Shown: positions 52,547 through 62,330 of the stretch, in pieces
Layout: the number at the start of each line of letters is the position of its first letter
How positions within the stretch are numbered: position 1 is the first letter of the stretch
DNA from: Nocardioides speluncae
GTDB lineage: Bacteria > Actinomycetota > Actinomycetes > Propionibacteriales > Nocardioidaceae
Reading direction: 5' to 3'
Length of the DNA: 64,000 bases
NCBI RefSeq assembly: GCF_003121585.1
Contig: NZ_QEOO01000034.1
Location: 17,038-81,037, forward strand
Made by a program: the position numbers and the translations under genes
The notes under the pieces: generated by a model
The model's input: the letters and a program-made list of their open reading frames with translations, nothing else
What the model was told of the DNA's origin: nothing
Databases searched by the model: none

Positions 52547-53760
52547 CAGTCCTCCAGAACCGCGATCCCCGGGAGCTCCTTGCCCTCGAGGTACTCCAGG
52601 CTGGCGCCGCCGCCGGTCGAGATGTGGCCGAACGCCGACTCCTCGAAACCGAGCTGGCGCACCGCCGCTGCCGAGTCGCCGCCACCGACCACTGACAGCC
52701 CGTCGACGCGCGTCAGCGCCTCGGCGACCGCACGGGTGCCGGCGGCGAACGCCTCGACCTCGAACACGCCCATCGGGCCGTTCCAGAACACGGTCCTGGC
52801 GTCGGCCAGCTCCGCGGCGAACGCCTTCGCCGACTCCGGTCCGATGTCCAGGCCGAGGCTGTCGGCCGGGATCTCGGACGCGGGTACGACGACCGGCTCC
52901 GGCTCGCGGTCACCGCTGGGGAACGCGGTGTCGACCACGATGTCGGTCGGCAGCACAATCTCGACGCCGGACTCCGACGCCCGCGCCAGGTAGGCCCGGC
53001 AGGTGTCGAGCTGGTCCTCCTCGAGCAGGCTCTTGCCGACCTCGTGCCCCTGCGCCTTCAGGAACGTGAAGACCATGCCACCGCCGATCAGCAGCTTGTC
53101 GGCCTTGTCGAGCAGGTTGTCGATGACGCCGAGCTTGTCGGAGACCTTCGAGCCGCCGAGCACCACGACGTAGGGCCGCTCCGGCGAGACCGTCAGCCGG
53201 CGCAGCACGTCGATCTCGGTCGCGACCAGCTGGCCCATCGCGTGTGGCAGCCGCTGCGCCACGTCGTACACCGACGCCTGCTTGCGGTGCACCACGCCGA
53301 ACCCGTCGGACACGAACGCGTCCGCGAGCCCGGCCAGCTGGTCGGCGAACGCGCCACGCTCGGCGTCGTCCTTGCTGGTCTCGCCGGCGTTGAACCGGAC
53401 GTTCTCCAGCACCGCGACCTCACCGTCGGCTAGCCCGCCCACGACCGCGGCGGCGCTCTCCCCTACCGTGTCGGTCGCGAACGCCACCGGCACACCGAGC
53501 AGCTCGCCCAGACGGGCCGCCACCGGCGCCAGCGAGTACGCCGGATCCGGGGTGCCCTTCGGCCGGCCGAGGTGCGCGACCACGACCACCCGGGCACCCG
53601 CCTCGGCGAGTCCTTGGATGGTCGGCACCGAGGCCCGGATCCGGCCGTCGTCGGTGATGGTCATGCCGTCCAGCGGAACGTTGAGGTCGCTGCGGACCAA
53701 TACCCGCTTACCCCGCACGTCGCCCAACGACGACGACAGCGGGGTCGAGAACTGCGTCAT
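52546..53760 (-). CDS. pgk: Phosphoglycerate kinase
   Basis: PGK (404 aa): LVRSDLNVPLDG near residue 22, VVVAHLGRPKG near residue 60, the hinge NAGETSKDDAERGAFADQLA, VVLGGSKVSDKLGVI and the nucleotide-site VVGGGDSAAAVRQLG. The ATG at 53760 follows gap by 20 bp. Confidence 0.97.
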   Translation of the reverse strand: MTQFSTPLSSSLGDVRGKRVLVRSDLNVPLDGMTITDDGRIRASVPTIQGLAEAGARVVVVAHLGRPKGTPDPAYSLAPVAARLGELLGVPVAFATDTVGESAAAVVGGLADGEVAVLENVRFNAGETSKDDAERGAFADQLAGLADAFVSDGFGVVHRKQASVYDVAQRLPHAMGQLVATEIDVLRRLTVSPERPYVVVLGGSKVSDKLGVIDNLLDKADKLLIGGGMVFTFLKAQGHEVGKSLLEEDQLDTCRAYLARASESGVEIVLPTDIVVDTAFPSGDREPEPVVVPASEIPADSLGLDIGPESAKAFAAELADARTVFWNGPMGVFEVEAFAAGTRAVAEALTRVDGLSVVGGGDSAAAVRQLGFEESAFGHISTGGGASLEYLEGKELPGIAVLED

Positions 53761-53780
53761 TACCCAGTCAACCGTGGGCG

Positions 53781-54800
<1,020 letters not shown>

Positions 54801-54824
54801 TGCAGTCTCCTGGTCTCGGTGGTG

Positions 54825-54871
54825 GGTGTTCAGTCACCCGCCTTGACGGAAAGCGCCGGTGTTCAGTCACC
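54825..54871. repeat. Two direct repeats upstream of gap
   Basis: The 14-mer GGTGTTCAGTCACC occurs at 54825-54838 and again at 54858-54871, 33 bp apart, 25-71 bp before the gap start. Each copy has GGTG/CACC arms. The spacing of about three helical turns suits a regulator binding one face of the DNA. Confidence 0.6.
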
Positions 54872-54941
54872 AGCACGCCGCGAGCCTAGCGCCACGCCGC
54901 CGGGCACCCACGCCCCCATCCGCCATACGTGCCAGTAACGG

Positions 54942-55013
54942 GGTTTCGATGCGCCCGTCGCGAGCTCGTCCCTCGCTCGCGGGGCTTACTCAACCTCGTC
55001 TCGCGACGCAGCC
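54942..55013. repeat. Intergenic BOX-like repeat with hairpin
   Basis: Sequence GTTTCGATGCGCCCGTCGCG... with perfect 8-bp inverted arms GTCGCGAG (54957-54964) and CTCGCGAC (55000-55007), and an inner CTTACTCAACCTCGT. I know similar GTTTCGA...CTCAACCA elements as dispersed intergenic repeats of Nocardioides-like genomes. It lies between whiA and the gap promoter and may also end transcription. Confidence 0.6.
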
Positions 55014-55045
55014 CGCTCGTTCCTCACGGCCTGCTGCTCGCTTGA

Positions 55046-56032
55046 TCAGGCTTCCTCGGCAAGCATCTCGGCGGTCAGCGACGACTCGGTGTTGGGTACG
55101 CCGATCTCCTCGGCCCGCTTGTCGGCCATTGCTAGCAGCCGCCGGATCCGGCCGGCGATCGCGTCCTTGGTGAGCACCGGGTCGTGTAGCTGGCCGAGCT
55201 CCTCCAGCGACGCCTGCTTGTGCTCCAGCCGGAGGTGGCCGGCGAGCTTGAGGTGGTCCGGCACCTCGTCGCCGAGGATCTCCAGCGCCCGCTCGACCCG
55301 CGCACCCGCGGCCACGGCGGCCCGGGCGGAACGGCGCAGGTTGGCGTCGTCGAAGTTGGCAAGCCGGTTGGCGGTGGCCCGGACCTCGCGCCGCATCCGG
55401 CGCTCCTCCCAGGCCATCAGGGACTCGTGTGCGCCCAGCCGGGTGAGCAGCGCGCCGATGGCGTCACCGTCGCGGATCACGACCCGGTCGACACCGCGCA
55501 CCTCGCGCGCCTTGGACGAGATGCTCAGCCGCCGGGCGACGCCGACCAGCGCCAGTGCCGCCTCGGGCCCGGGACAGGTCACCTCCAGCGAGGACGAGCG
55601 GCCCGGCTCGGTGAGCGAACCGTGGGCGAGGAACGCGCCGCGCCAGGCGGCCACCGCGTCACAGCCGCCACCGGACACCACCTGCGGCGGCAGCCCACGG
55701 ACCGGCCGGCCACGCTGGTCCAGGAGGCCGGTCTGGCGGGCCAGCGCCTCGCCGTCCTTGACCACGCGGACGACGTACCGGCTGCCCTTGCGGATGCCGT
55801 TGCCCTGCACCATCACCACGTCGGAGGTGTGGCCGAAGACCTCAGCGATGTCCTTCCGGAGGCGGCGCGCCGCGGCTCCGGTATCGAGCTCGGCCTCCAC
55901 TACGATCCGGCCGCTCACGATGTGCAGACCGCCGGCGAAGCGGAGCATCGAGGAGACCTCGGACTTCCGACAGCAGGTCTTGGTGATGTGGGTGCTGGCC
56001 AGTTCCGCCTTCACCTGTGCTGTCATCGCCAT
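55046..56032 (-). CDS. whiA: WhiA DNA-binding regulator
   Basis: WhiA (328 aa), which combines a homing-endonuclease-like LAGLIDADG domain with a C-terminal helix-turn-helix. Seen: KTCCRKSEVSSMLRFAGGLH, RGAFLAHGSLTEPGRSSSLE and the C-terminal LGQLHDPVLTKDAIAGRIRR. It regulates sporulation and division in Streptomyces; in a non-sporulator it is linked with cell division. Cluster with yvcK and rapZ is conserved. Confidence 0.95.
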   Translation of the reverse strand: MAMTAQVKAELASTHITKTCCRKSEVSSMLRFAGGLHIVSGRIVVEAELDTGAAARRLRKDIAEVFGHTSDVVMVQGNGIRKGSRYVVRVVKDGEALARQTGLLDQRGRPVRGLPPQVVSGGGCDAVAAWRGAFLAHGSLTEPGRSSSLEVTCPGPEAALALVGVARRLSISSKAREVRGVDRVVIRDGDAIGALLTRLGAHESLMAWEERRMRREVRATANRLANFDDANLRRSARAAVAAGARVERALEILGDEVPDHLKLAGHLRLEHKQASLEELGQLHDPVLTKDAIAGRIRRLLAMADKRAEEIGVPNTESSLTAEMLAEEA

Positions 56033-56050
56033 GCGCCCGATCCTGCCACG

Positions 56051-57013
56051 TCACCCCATGATTCGCGCGTAGGCAGTGGCCAGTTTGCGTGGATCGTGCC
56101 TCGGTGACCCGTCCTCCATCGCAATATCTGCGACCACGAGCTTGGCGCCGGCCGACGCCACCGCCTCCTCGAGCGGATGCGCGTCGGCGACCGACGCCCG
56201 GTCGGCGAGCACGGTGTGGATGCGGAGCTCGGGCGCGTGGTCGAACAGGGCGGCAAGGTGGTCCTCGGGTGCGAAGCCGGTTGTCTCCCCCGGCTGCCCC
56301 TCGAGGTTGAGTACGACGATCACCTCGCCCTCGGTCTCGACCAGCGCCTTGCGGAGGTCTGGAACCAGCAGATGCGGGATGACCGACGTGTACCAGGAGC
56401 CCGGACCGAGCAGCACCCAGTCGGCGTACCGGACCGCGTCGAGCGCCTCCGGGCAGGCGGCCGGGTCCGGCGGGTCGAGCCGCACCGAGACCAGGTCGCC
56501 GGGCGTGGTCGCCACCTGTACCTGGCCGCGAACCGTGGTGAGCTCGTCACTACCCTCGGCACCGCGCACCTCGGCGATGATGTCCATCGGCGTCAGCGCC
56601 ATCGGCAGCACCCGGCCGCGCGCGTCCAGCAGCCGACCGACCCAGTCGAGGCCGTCGACGTGCTCGCCGAGCAGCTCCCAGAGCGCGACGATCAGCAGGT
56701 TGCCGAGAGAGTGGCCGCGCATCTCGCCCTGGCCGGCGAAGCGGTGCTGGAGCACCTTCGCCCAGGTCTGGCCCCACTCGTCGTCGCCGCAAAGGGCGGC
56801 GAGCGCCATCCGCAGGTCACCGGGCGGGAGTACGCCGAACTCGCCGCGCAGCCGCCCGGACGAGCCGCCGTTGTCGGCCACGGTCACCACCGCGGTCAGG
56901 TCGCGGACCACCTGGCGCAGCGCCGACAGCGACGCGAACAGGCCGTGGCCGCCGCCCAGGGCAACCGCCGCCTGCTCCAAGGGAACGTCGTCCTCCGCGC
57001 CGGGCACGCTCAC
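56051..57013 (-). CDS. yvcK: YvcK/CofD-like gluconeogenesis factor
   Basis: CofD-like protein (320 aa). ALGGGHGLFASLSALRQ near residue 16, TVADNGGSSGRLRGEFGVLP, LGNLLIVALWELLG and VLLGPGSWYTSVIPHLLVP are the standard YvcK motifs. It affects carbon metabolism, cell shape and UDP-sugar handling. Its start overlaps the rapZ stop (57010-57013). Confidence 0.94.
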   Translation of the reverse strand: MSVPGAEDDVPLEQAAVALGGGHGLFASLSALRQVVRDLTAVVTVADNGGSSGRLRGEFGVLPPGDLRMALAALCGDDEWGQTWAKVLQHRFAGQGEMRGHSLGNLLIVALWELLGEHVDGLDWVGRLLDARGRVLPMALTPMDIIAEVRGAEGSDELTTVRGQVQVATTPGDLVSVRLDPPDPAACPEALDAVRYADWVLLGPGSWYTSVIPHLLVPDLRKALVETEGEVIVVLNLEGQPGETTGFAPEDHLAALFDHAPELRIHTVLADRASVADAHPLEEAVASAGAKLVVADIAMEDGSPRHDPRKLATAYARIMG

Positions 57014-57897
57014 TCCCGCCCGAGGTCGCGGTGGGTGGGGCGGGCGTCGTACCCCTGGCCGATCAGGCGCGCGGAGATCTCCTCAGTCATCGCGACGCTG
57101 CGGTGCTTGCCGCCGGTGCAGCCGACCGCGATCGTCATGAACCGCTTGCCCTCGCGCAGGTAGCCCGCGGCGACGGTGCCGAGCACCGGGAGGTACTGCT
57201 CCAGGAACTCCTCGGCGCCGGGCTGGCTCTTGACGTACTCCGACACCTCGGTGTCACGGCCGTTCATCGGCCGCAGCTCCGGCACCCAGTGCGGGTTCGG
57301 CAGGAATCGCATGTCCGCGACGAGGTCGGCGTCGACCGGGATGCCGTACTTGAAGCCGAAGCTGATCACGGTGATCTTCAGCCGGGTCGAGTCCGGCGAG
57401 CCGAACGCCTCGGCGACCTTGTCGGTCAGCTCGTGGACGTTGAGGTCGGTGGTGTCGATGACCACGTCGGCATTGCCACGGAGGTTGGCCAGGGCGACCC
57501 GCTCGCGCTGCAGGCCGTCGATCAGCCGGCCGCCACCCTGCAGCGGGTGCGGGCGCCGGGCGGCCTCCTGGCGCCGTACCAGTACGTCGTCGGAGGCCTC
57601 GATGAAGAGCAGGGTGGTACGTCGCCCGGTCGCGCCCTGCGCGAGGTTGGCCTCCAGCGAGTCGAAGAAGGCGCCGGAGCGGACGTCGACCACGACCGCG
57701 ATCGGCTGCTGCCGGCCCCGGCTCTCGTCGACCAGCCGGACCACGTCGCGCAGCAGGCTCGGCGGCAGGTTGTCGACGACGTAGAAGCCGAGGTCCTCCA
57801 GCTCCTTGGCGGCCGTGCTCCGCCCGGCTCCGGTCATCCCCGTGACCACGACGACCTCGCCGGTCGTGTTGTCGTCACCATCTGCCGGTGGGTGCAC
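57010..57897 (-). CDS. rapZ: RapZ-type nucleotide-binding protein
   Basis: RapZ/YvcJ family P-loop protein (295 aa). Walker A GMTGAGRSTAAKELEDLGF near residue 20, the Walker B-like FIEASDDVLVRRQEAARRPHPL, and the C-terminal FSFGFKYG-like VISFGFKYGIPVDADLVADM and CTGGKHRSV. Binds nucleotides and glucosamine-6-phosphate-type signals in other bacteria. GTG start overlaps the uvrC stop by one base (TAGTG). Confidence 0.94.
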   Translation of the reverse strand: MHPPADGDDNTTGEVVVVTGMTGAGRSTAAKELEDLGFYVVDNLPPSLLRDVVRLVDESRGRQQPIAVVVDVRSGAFFDSLEANLAQGATGRRTTLLFIEASDDVLVRRQEAARRPHPLQGGGRLIDGLQRERVALANLRGNADVVIDTTDLNVHELTDKVAEAFGSPDSTRLKITVISFGFKYGIPVDADLVADMRFLPNPHWVPELRPMNGRDTEVSEYVKSQPGAEEFLEQYLPVLGTVAAGYLREGKRFMTIAVGCTGGKHRSVAMTEEISARLIGQGYDARPTHRDLGRE

Positions 57898-59876
57898 TAG
57901 CTCTCCTGGATCTCGCCGGTGGCCGTGTTGACGGAGACAGTCTTGCGCGACGCGGCGCCCTCCTGGACGGCAGCCTTGATCGCGGCGGCGGTCCGTGGCC
58001 CGATGCCGGGCACCTCGGCGATCTGCTCGACGGTCGCGGCGCGCAGCTTGCGGAGCGAGCCGAAGTGCTTGAGCAGCGTCTTGCGGCGTACCTCACCCAG
58101 CCCGGGTACGTCGTCGAGCAGGCTCTCGACCATGGTCCGCGAGCGGCGGGAGCGATGGTGGGTGATCGCGAACCTGTGGGCCTCGTCGCGGACCCGCTGC
58201 AGCAGGTAGAGCGCCTCCGAGCTGCGCGCCAGGATCACCGGGTCCTCCTGCGCTGGCAGCCACACCTCCTCGAGCCGCTTGGCCAGGCCGCAGACCGGGA
58301 TGTCGTCGATGCCGAGCTCGTCGAGCGCCCGCTGCGCGGCCGCGACCTGTGGCGGGCCGCCGTCGACGACGACCAGGCCGGGCGCGTACGCGAACTTGCG
58401 CGGCCGGCCGGTCTCCGGGTCGACCAGCATCGGTCCGTCCTGGCTGGTGGCACCGGTGGTGACGTCACCGCTGTCGGCGCGCTCGTCCAGCATCCGCCGG
58501 AACCGGCGGGTGATCACCTCGTGCATCGAGGCGACGTCGTTCTGGCCGTCCACACCCTTGATCACGAACCGGCGGTACTCGCTCTTGCGGGCCAACCCGT
58601 CCTCGAAGACCACCATCGAGGCCACCACCTCGGTGCCCTGCAGGTTGGACACGTCGAAGCACTCGATCCGCAGCGGCACCTCGTCGAGCTCGAGCGCGGC
58701 CTGGATCTCCTCGAGCGCCTGGTTGCGGGCGGTCAGGTCGCTGGCGCGCTTGGTCTTGTGCAACATCAGCGACTGCTTGGCGTTGCGGGCGACGGTCTCC
58801 TGCAGCGTCTTCTTGTCGCCGCGCTGCGGGACCCTGATCGAGACCCGGCTCCCCCGCAGCTCGCTGAGCAGCTGCTCGAGCGTGTCGGCGTCCGGCGGCA
58901 GCGCGGGGACCAGGATCTCGCGCGGGATCGCGTCACCCTCCTCGCCGGCGTACAGCTGGAGGACGAAGTTCTCGACCAGCTCGGGAGTGGCGCCCTCTTC
59001 GACGCGGTCGGCCACCCAGCCGCGCTGGCCGCGGATCCGGCCGCCGCGCACGTAGAAGATCTGGACGGCGACCTCGAGCGGGTCCTCGGCCAGCGCGATC
59101 ACGTCGGTGTCGGTGCCGTCGCCGAGCACCACCGCCTGCTTCTCCAGCGCCTTGTCGAGCGCGGCCAGGTCGTCGCGGAGCCGGGCCGCCCGCTCGAACT
59201 CCAAGGCGTCGGACGCGGCGTACATCTCCTTCTGGATCCGCTTCACGAACGCGCTGGTGTTGCCGGCCATGAAGTCACAGAAGTCGTCGACGATCGCGCG
59301 GTGCTCCTCCTCGCTGACCCGGCCGACACAGGGAGCGGAGCACTTGTCGATGTAGCCGAGCAGGCAGGGCCGGCCGATCTGCGCGGAGCGCTTGAACACG
59401 CCGTTGCTGCACGAGCGCATCGGGAACACCCGGAGCAGCAGGTCCACGGTCTCCCGGATCGCCCAGGCATGGCTGTAGGGGCCGAAGTAGCGGGTGCCCT
59501 TCCGCTTGGCGCCGCGGCCGACCATCACCCGGGGGAACTCGTCGCCCACCGTCACCGCGAGCCACGGGTAGGACTTGTCGTCGCGGTACTTCACGTTGAA
59601 CCGCGGGTCGAACTCCTGGATCCAGGAGTACTCCAGCTGGAGCGCCTCGACCTCGGTGTTCACCACCGTCCACTCCACGCCGGCGGCGGAGCTCACCATC
59701 GCCGCCGTCCGCTGGTGGAGCCCGGCGATGTCCTGGAAGTACGACGACAGCCGGGCGCGCAGGTTCTTCGCCTTGCCGACGTAGATCACCCGGCCGCGCG
59801 CGTCGCGGAACCGGTAGACGCCTGGCTGGGTCGGGACCGACCCCGGCTTGGGTCGGTAGCTGCGCGGATCGGCCAC
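57897..59876 (-). CDS. uvrC: Excinuclease ABC subunit C
   Basis: UvrC (659 aa). N-terminal GIY-YIG nuclease (PGVYRFRDARGRVIYVGKAK), a Cys-rich region (CSNGVFKRSAQIGRPCLLGY and CSAPC), the UVR domain near residue 210, the RNase H-like C-terminal nuclease with IECFDVSNLQGTEVVASMV and a terminal helix-hairpin-helix pair (LLDDVPGLGEVRRKTLLKHF). Makes both incisions in nucleotide excision repair. The start is GTG 59876. Confidence 0.96.
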   Translation of the reverse strand: MADPRSYRPKPGSVPTQPGVYRFRDARGRVIYVGKAKNLRARLSSYFQDIAGLHQRTAAMVSSAAGVEWTVVNTEVEALQLEYSWIQEFDPRFNVKYRDDKSYPWLAVTVGDEFPRVMVGRGAKRKGTRYFGPYSHAWAIRETVDLLLRVFPMRSCSNGVFKRSAQIGRPCLLGYIDKCSAPCVGRVSEEEHRAIVDDFCDFMAGNTSAFVKRIQKEMYAASDALEFERAARLRDDLAALDKALEKQAVVLGDGTDTDVIALAEDPLEVAVQIFYVRGGRIRGQRGWVADRVEEGATPELVENFVLQLYAGEEGDAIPREILVPALPPDADTLEQLLSELRGSRVSIRVPQRGDKKTLQETVARNAKQSLMLHKTKRASDLTARNQALEEIQAALELDEVPLRIECFDVSNLQGTEVVASMVVFEDGLARKSEYRRFVIKGVDGQNDVASMHEVITRRFRRMLDERADSGDVTTGATSQDGPMLVDPETGRPRKFAYAPGLVVVDGGPPQVAAAQRALDELGIDDIPVCGLAKRLEEVWLPAQEDPVILARSSEALYLLQRVRDEAHRFAITHHRSRRSRTMVESLLDDVPGLGEVRRKTLLKHFGSLRKLRAATVEQIAEVPGIGPRTAAAIKAAVQEGAASRKTVSVNTATGEIQES

Positions 59877-59937
59877 GCAGCAACCCTACGGCGCACCGGG
59901 GACAGTCCGGTCCCGGGCGCGGGCGACCACACGAGAT

Positions 59938-59957
59938 TCTCTGACTATAGTCAGAGA
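59938..59957. promoter_or_regulatory. 20-bp perfect palindrome, operator overlapping a -10 element
   Basis: TCTCTGACTATAGTCAGAGA is fully self-complementary and ends one base before the ATG of the MarR-GNAT gene. Its centre TATAGT can serve as a -10 box; the ATG lies 8 nt after it, so the transcript probably starts at or next to the start codon. A MarR dimer bound here would block its own promoter. Confidence 0.75.
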
Positions 59958-59958
59958 T

Positions 59959-60846
59959 ATGACCGAGATCGAACAGGTACGGCGCTTCAACAGGCTGGTC
60001 ACCCAGCGGGTCGGCGTCCTCGACGACGAGTACCTCGGCCGGGCCCGCTCGGTCGGCGCGTCCCGGCTGCTCTGGGAGCTGCCGCCGGACGGCGCCGACC
60101 TGCGCTCGCTGCGCGCCCGGCTCGGCCTGGACAGCGGCTACCTGACCCGGCTGCTCGGCCGGCTGCAGGCCGAGGGCCTGGTCCGGGTCGACGTCGACCG
60201 CGACGACAAGCGGGTACGCCGGGCCCGGCTCACCGCGGCCGGGCGGCGCGAGCGGGAGACCCTCGACCGGTCCAGCGACGCTCTCGCCGAGTCGCTGCTC
60301 GCACCACTGTCGGCCGGGCAGCGCCGGAGACTGCTGGCGGCGATGGCCGATGTCGAGCAGCTGCTCACCGCCGGTCTCGCCGAGCTCCGGCTCGTCGACC
60401 CGGGCGGCCCGCTGGCGACGTACTGCTGGGAGCAGTACTTCGCCACCCTCAATGCGGCGTTCGACGCCGGGTTCGATCCCGGCGCCAGCCGGAAGGTCGA
60501 TGTCGCGGAGGTCAGCGAGCCGCACGGAGCGACGCTGGTCGCGATGCTTCGCGAGGAGCCGGTCGGCTGCGGCTCGGTCAAGCACCACGGCGACTGGGCG
60601 GAGGTGAAGCGGGTCTGGGTGGCACCGTCGGCGCGCGGGCTCGGGCTGGCCAGGCGGATCATGTCCGAGCTGGAGACGCTGGCCGCCGAGCGCGGTGCGA
60701 CCGCCGTACGGCTGGACACCAACAAGGCGCTGAGCGCGGCGATCTCCCTGTATCGCGGGCTCGGGTACGTCGAGATCCCGGCGTACAACGACGAGCCCTA
60801 CGCCCACCACTGGTTCGAGAAGCGGCTGGACGGCGGCAAAAGTTAA
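59959..60846 (+). CDS. MarR-GNAT fusion regulator/acetyltransferase
   Basis: 295-aa protein. Residues 1-145 are a MarR winged helix (SLRARLGLDSGYLTRLLGRL recognition part and the wing VDRDDKRVRRARLTAAG). Residues 150-290 are a GNAT acetyltransferase with VKRVWVAPSARGLGLARRIM as the acetyl-CoA-binding motif A and AAISLYRGLGYVEIPAYND as motif B. No ribosome site lies ahead of the ATG, matching the leaderless start suggested by the palindrome. Divergent from uvrC. The acetylated substrate is unknown. Confidence 0.92.
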   Translation: MTEIEQVRRFNRLVTQRVGVLDDEYLGRARSVGASRLLWELPPDGADLRSLRARLGLDSGYLTRLLGRLQAEGLVRVDVDRDDKRVRRARLTAAGRRERETLDRSSDALAESLLAPLSAGQRRRLLAAMADVEQLLTAGLAELRLVDPGGPLATYCWEQYFATLNAAFDAGFDPGASRKVDVAEVSEPHGATLVAMLREEPVGCGSVKHHGDWAEVKRVWVAPSARGLGLARRIMSELETLAAERGATAVRLDTNKALSAAISLYRGLGYVEIPAYNDEPYAHHWFEKRLDGGKS

Positions 60847-60934
60847 GGGTGTGGCGACCCGCGCCATCGGCCGGCGCCGCTTCTAGGGTGAGCCGGGAAG
60901 GCCGGACCACGCGGCCCTGATCTCGGGAGCATCG

Positions 60935-62245
60935 ATGCGCAGGAAAGCACTGGTCGCGGCCGTCGCGACCGCCCTCGCCGCCGGCGTCGCGCTGGTGGGC
61001 GGGCCCACCGGAGCCACCGGCAGCAACCCGTCCGACCGCGCCGAGCAGCGCCTCGGCGTCTACCTCGTCCACGACGTCCGCGGAGCCGCCGTAGAGAGGC
61101 TGGCCGGAACCGGCGTCTCGGTCGAGGAGCCTGCTGGCGACGGTGTCACCGTGTCCGGCACCGACCGGCAGGCCGACCGGCTCCGCGAGCGCGGCTACCG
61201 GGTGACCACGCTGAGCGAGCCCGGCCGGGTCGAGGAGGTCAGCCGCGCCGCCGCTGCCGAGGAGTACCCGCCCGGGTTCGAGGCGTACCACACCTACGAC
61301 GAGATGGTCGCCGCACTCGACAAGATCGTCGCTGACCACCCGGACATCGCCCAGAAGTTCTCGCTGGGCAAGTCGCACGAGGGCCGCGACATCTGGGGCC
61401 TCAAGATCAGCGACCAGGTGGCCACCGACGAGGCCGAGCCGGAGGCGCTGTTCACCTGCCGCCTGCACGCGCGCGAGATCATTACCACCGAGCAGTGCCT
61501 GGCCTGGGCGGACCTACTGGTCGGCGGCTACGGGTCGGATGACCGGATCACCGGCCTCGTCGACGGGCGCGAGGTGGTGATCATCCCGGAGGTGAACCCG
61601 GACGGCGCCGAGTTCGACATCGCCAGCGGTGACTTCGCGATGTGGCGCAAGAACCGGCAGCCAAACGCGGGCTCGTCGTACGTCGGCACCGACCTCAACC
61701 GGAACTTCGGCTACAAGTGGGGCTGCTGCGACGGCTCCAGCACCGACCCGAGCGCCGAGGACTACCGCGGCGAAGCCGCCTTCTCCGCTCCCGAGGCGCG
61801 AGTGATCCAGGACTACACCGAGTCGCGGGTCAAGGACGGCAAGCAGCAGATCACCACCCACATCGACGCGCACAGCTACGGCGACCTGGTGCTCTACCCG
61901 TACGGCTACACCGACGAGGACGTGCCGTCGGACATGACCCAGGACGAGCACGAGACCGTGGTCGCGCTCGGCCAGGCCTTCGCCAAGGAGAACGGCTACA
62001 CCGCCGAGCAGAGCAGCGAGCTCTACATCACCGACGGGGCGATCGACGACAACTCGTTCGGCCACCTGTACGGCGATGGCGATCGCCACTGGGGCGTCGC
62101 GGCCTTCACCTTCGAGATCGGCGACGACTTCTACCCGCCGGCCTCCGAGATCGAGGCACTTACAGGCAAGAATTCGGAGCCATTTCTGATCGCGCTGGAC
62201 TACGCTGACTGCCCCAGCCGGATCATCGGGAAGCCCTGTAGCTGA
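60935..62245 (+). CDS. Secreted M14 zinc carboxypeptidase
   Basis: Metallocarboxypeptidase (436 aa) with a Sec signal (RRKALVAAVATALAAGVAL), a propeptide-like stretch to about residue 120, and the M14 catalytic domain. Zinc ligands: His and Glu in RLHAREIITTE and His in THIDAHSYGD; substrate Arg/Asn pair in GTDLNRNFGYKWG; catalytic Glu in FTFEIGDDFYPP. Three Cys near the catalytic core and two at the end (DYADCPSR, KPCS) may form disulphides. Cuts C-terminal residues outside the cell. Confidence 0.93.
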   Translation: MRRKALVAAVATALAAGVALVGGPTGATGSNPSDRAEQRLGVYLVHDVRGAAVERLAGTGVSVEEPAGDGVTVSGTDRQADRLRERGYRVTTLSEPGRVEEVSRAAAAEEYPPGFEAYHTYDEMVAALDKIVADHPDIAQKFSLGKSHEGRDIWGLKISDQVATDEAEPEALFTCRLHAREIITTEQCLAWADLLVGGYGSDDRITGLVDGREVVIIPEVNPDGAEFDIASGDFAMWRKNRQPNAGSSYVGTDLNRNFGYKWGCCDGSSTDPSAEDYRGEAAFSAPEARVIQDYTESRVKDGKQQITTHIDAHSYGDLVLYPYGYTDEDVPSDMTQDEHETVVALGQAFAKENGYTAEQSSELYITDGAIDDNSFGHLYGDGDRHWGVAAFTFEIGDDFYPPASEIEALTGKNSEPFLIALDYADCPSRIIGKPCS

Positions 62246-62261
62246 GGGGTTGGCGAGACCG

Positions 62262-62297
62262 GAATTGCCCGGGCGTGGGGACACGTCCAGGCAATTC
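62262..62297. terminator. Hairpin terminator after the carboxypeptidase gene
   Basis: GAATTGCC...GGCAATTC arms, prolonged by GGGCGTG / CACGTCC with one wobble pair, followed by AAATTGTTTCT. It is the best terminator-like structure in the window's right part and lies 17 bp after the stop. Confidence 0.75.
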
Positions 62298-62330
62298 GAA
62301 ATTGTTTCTCTAGTGCTTTAGTGTTCTTTC

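Noticed and set aside
54801..55045. tRNA or small RNA gene upstream of gap
   Set aside because: The hairpins seen do not form a cloverleaf and no promoter or terminator pair was found.
57888..60920. Plus-strand open frame of about 1010 codons
   Set aside because: It runs antisense to uvrC and across the MarR-GNAT gene, has low-complexity Arg/Gly/Leu-rich content and no family features; it is a by-product of high GC.
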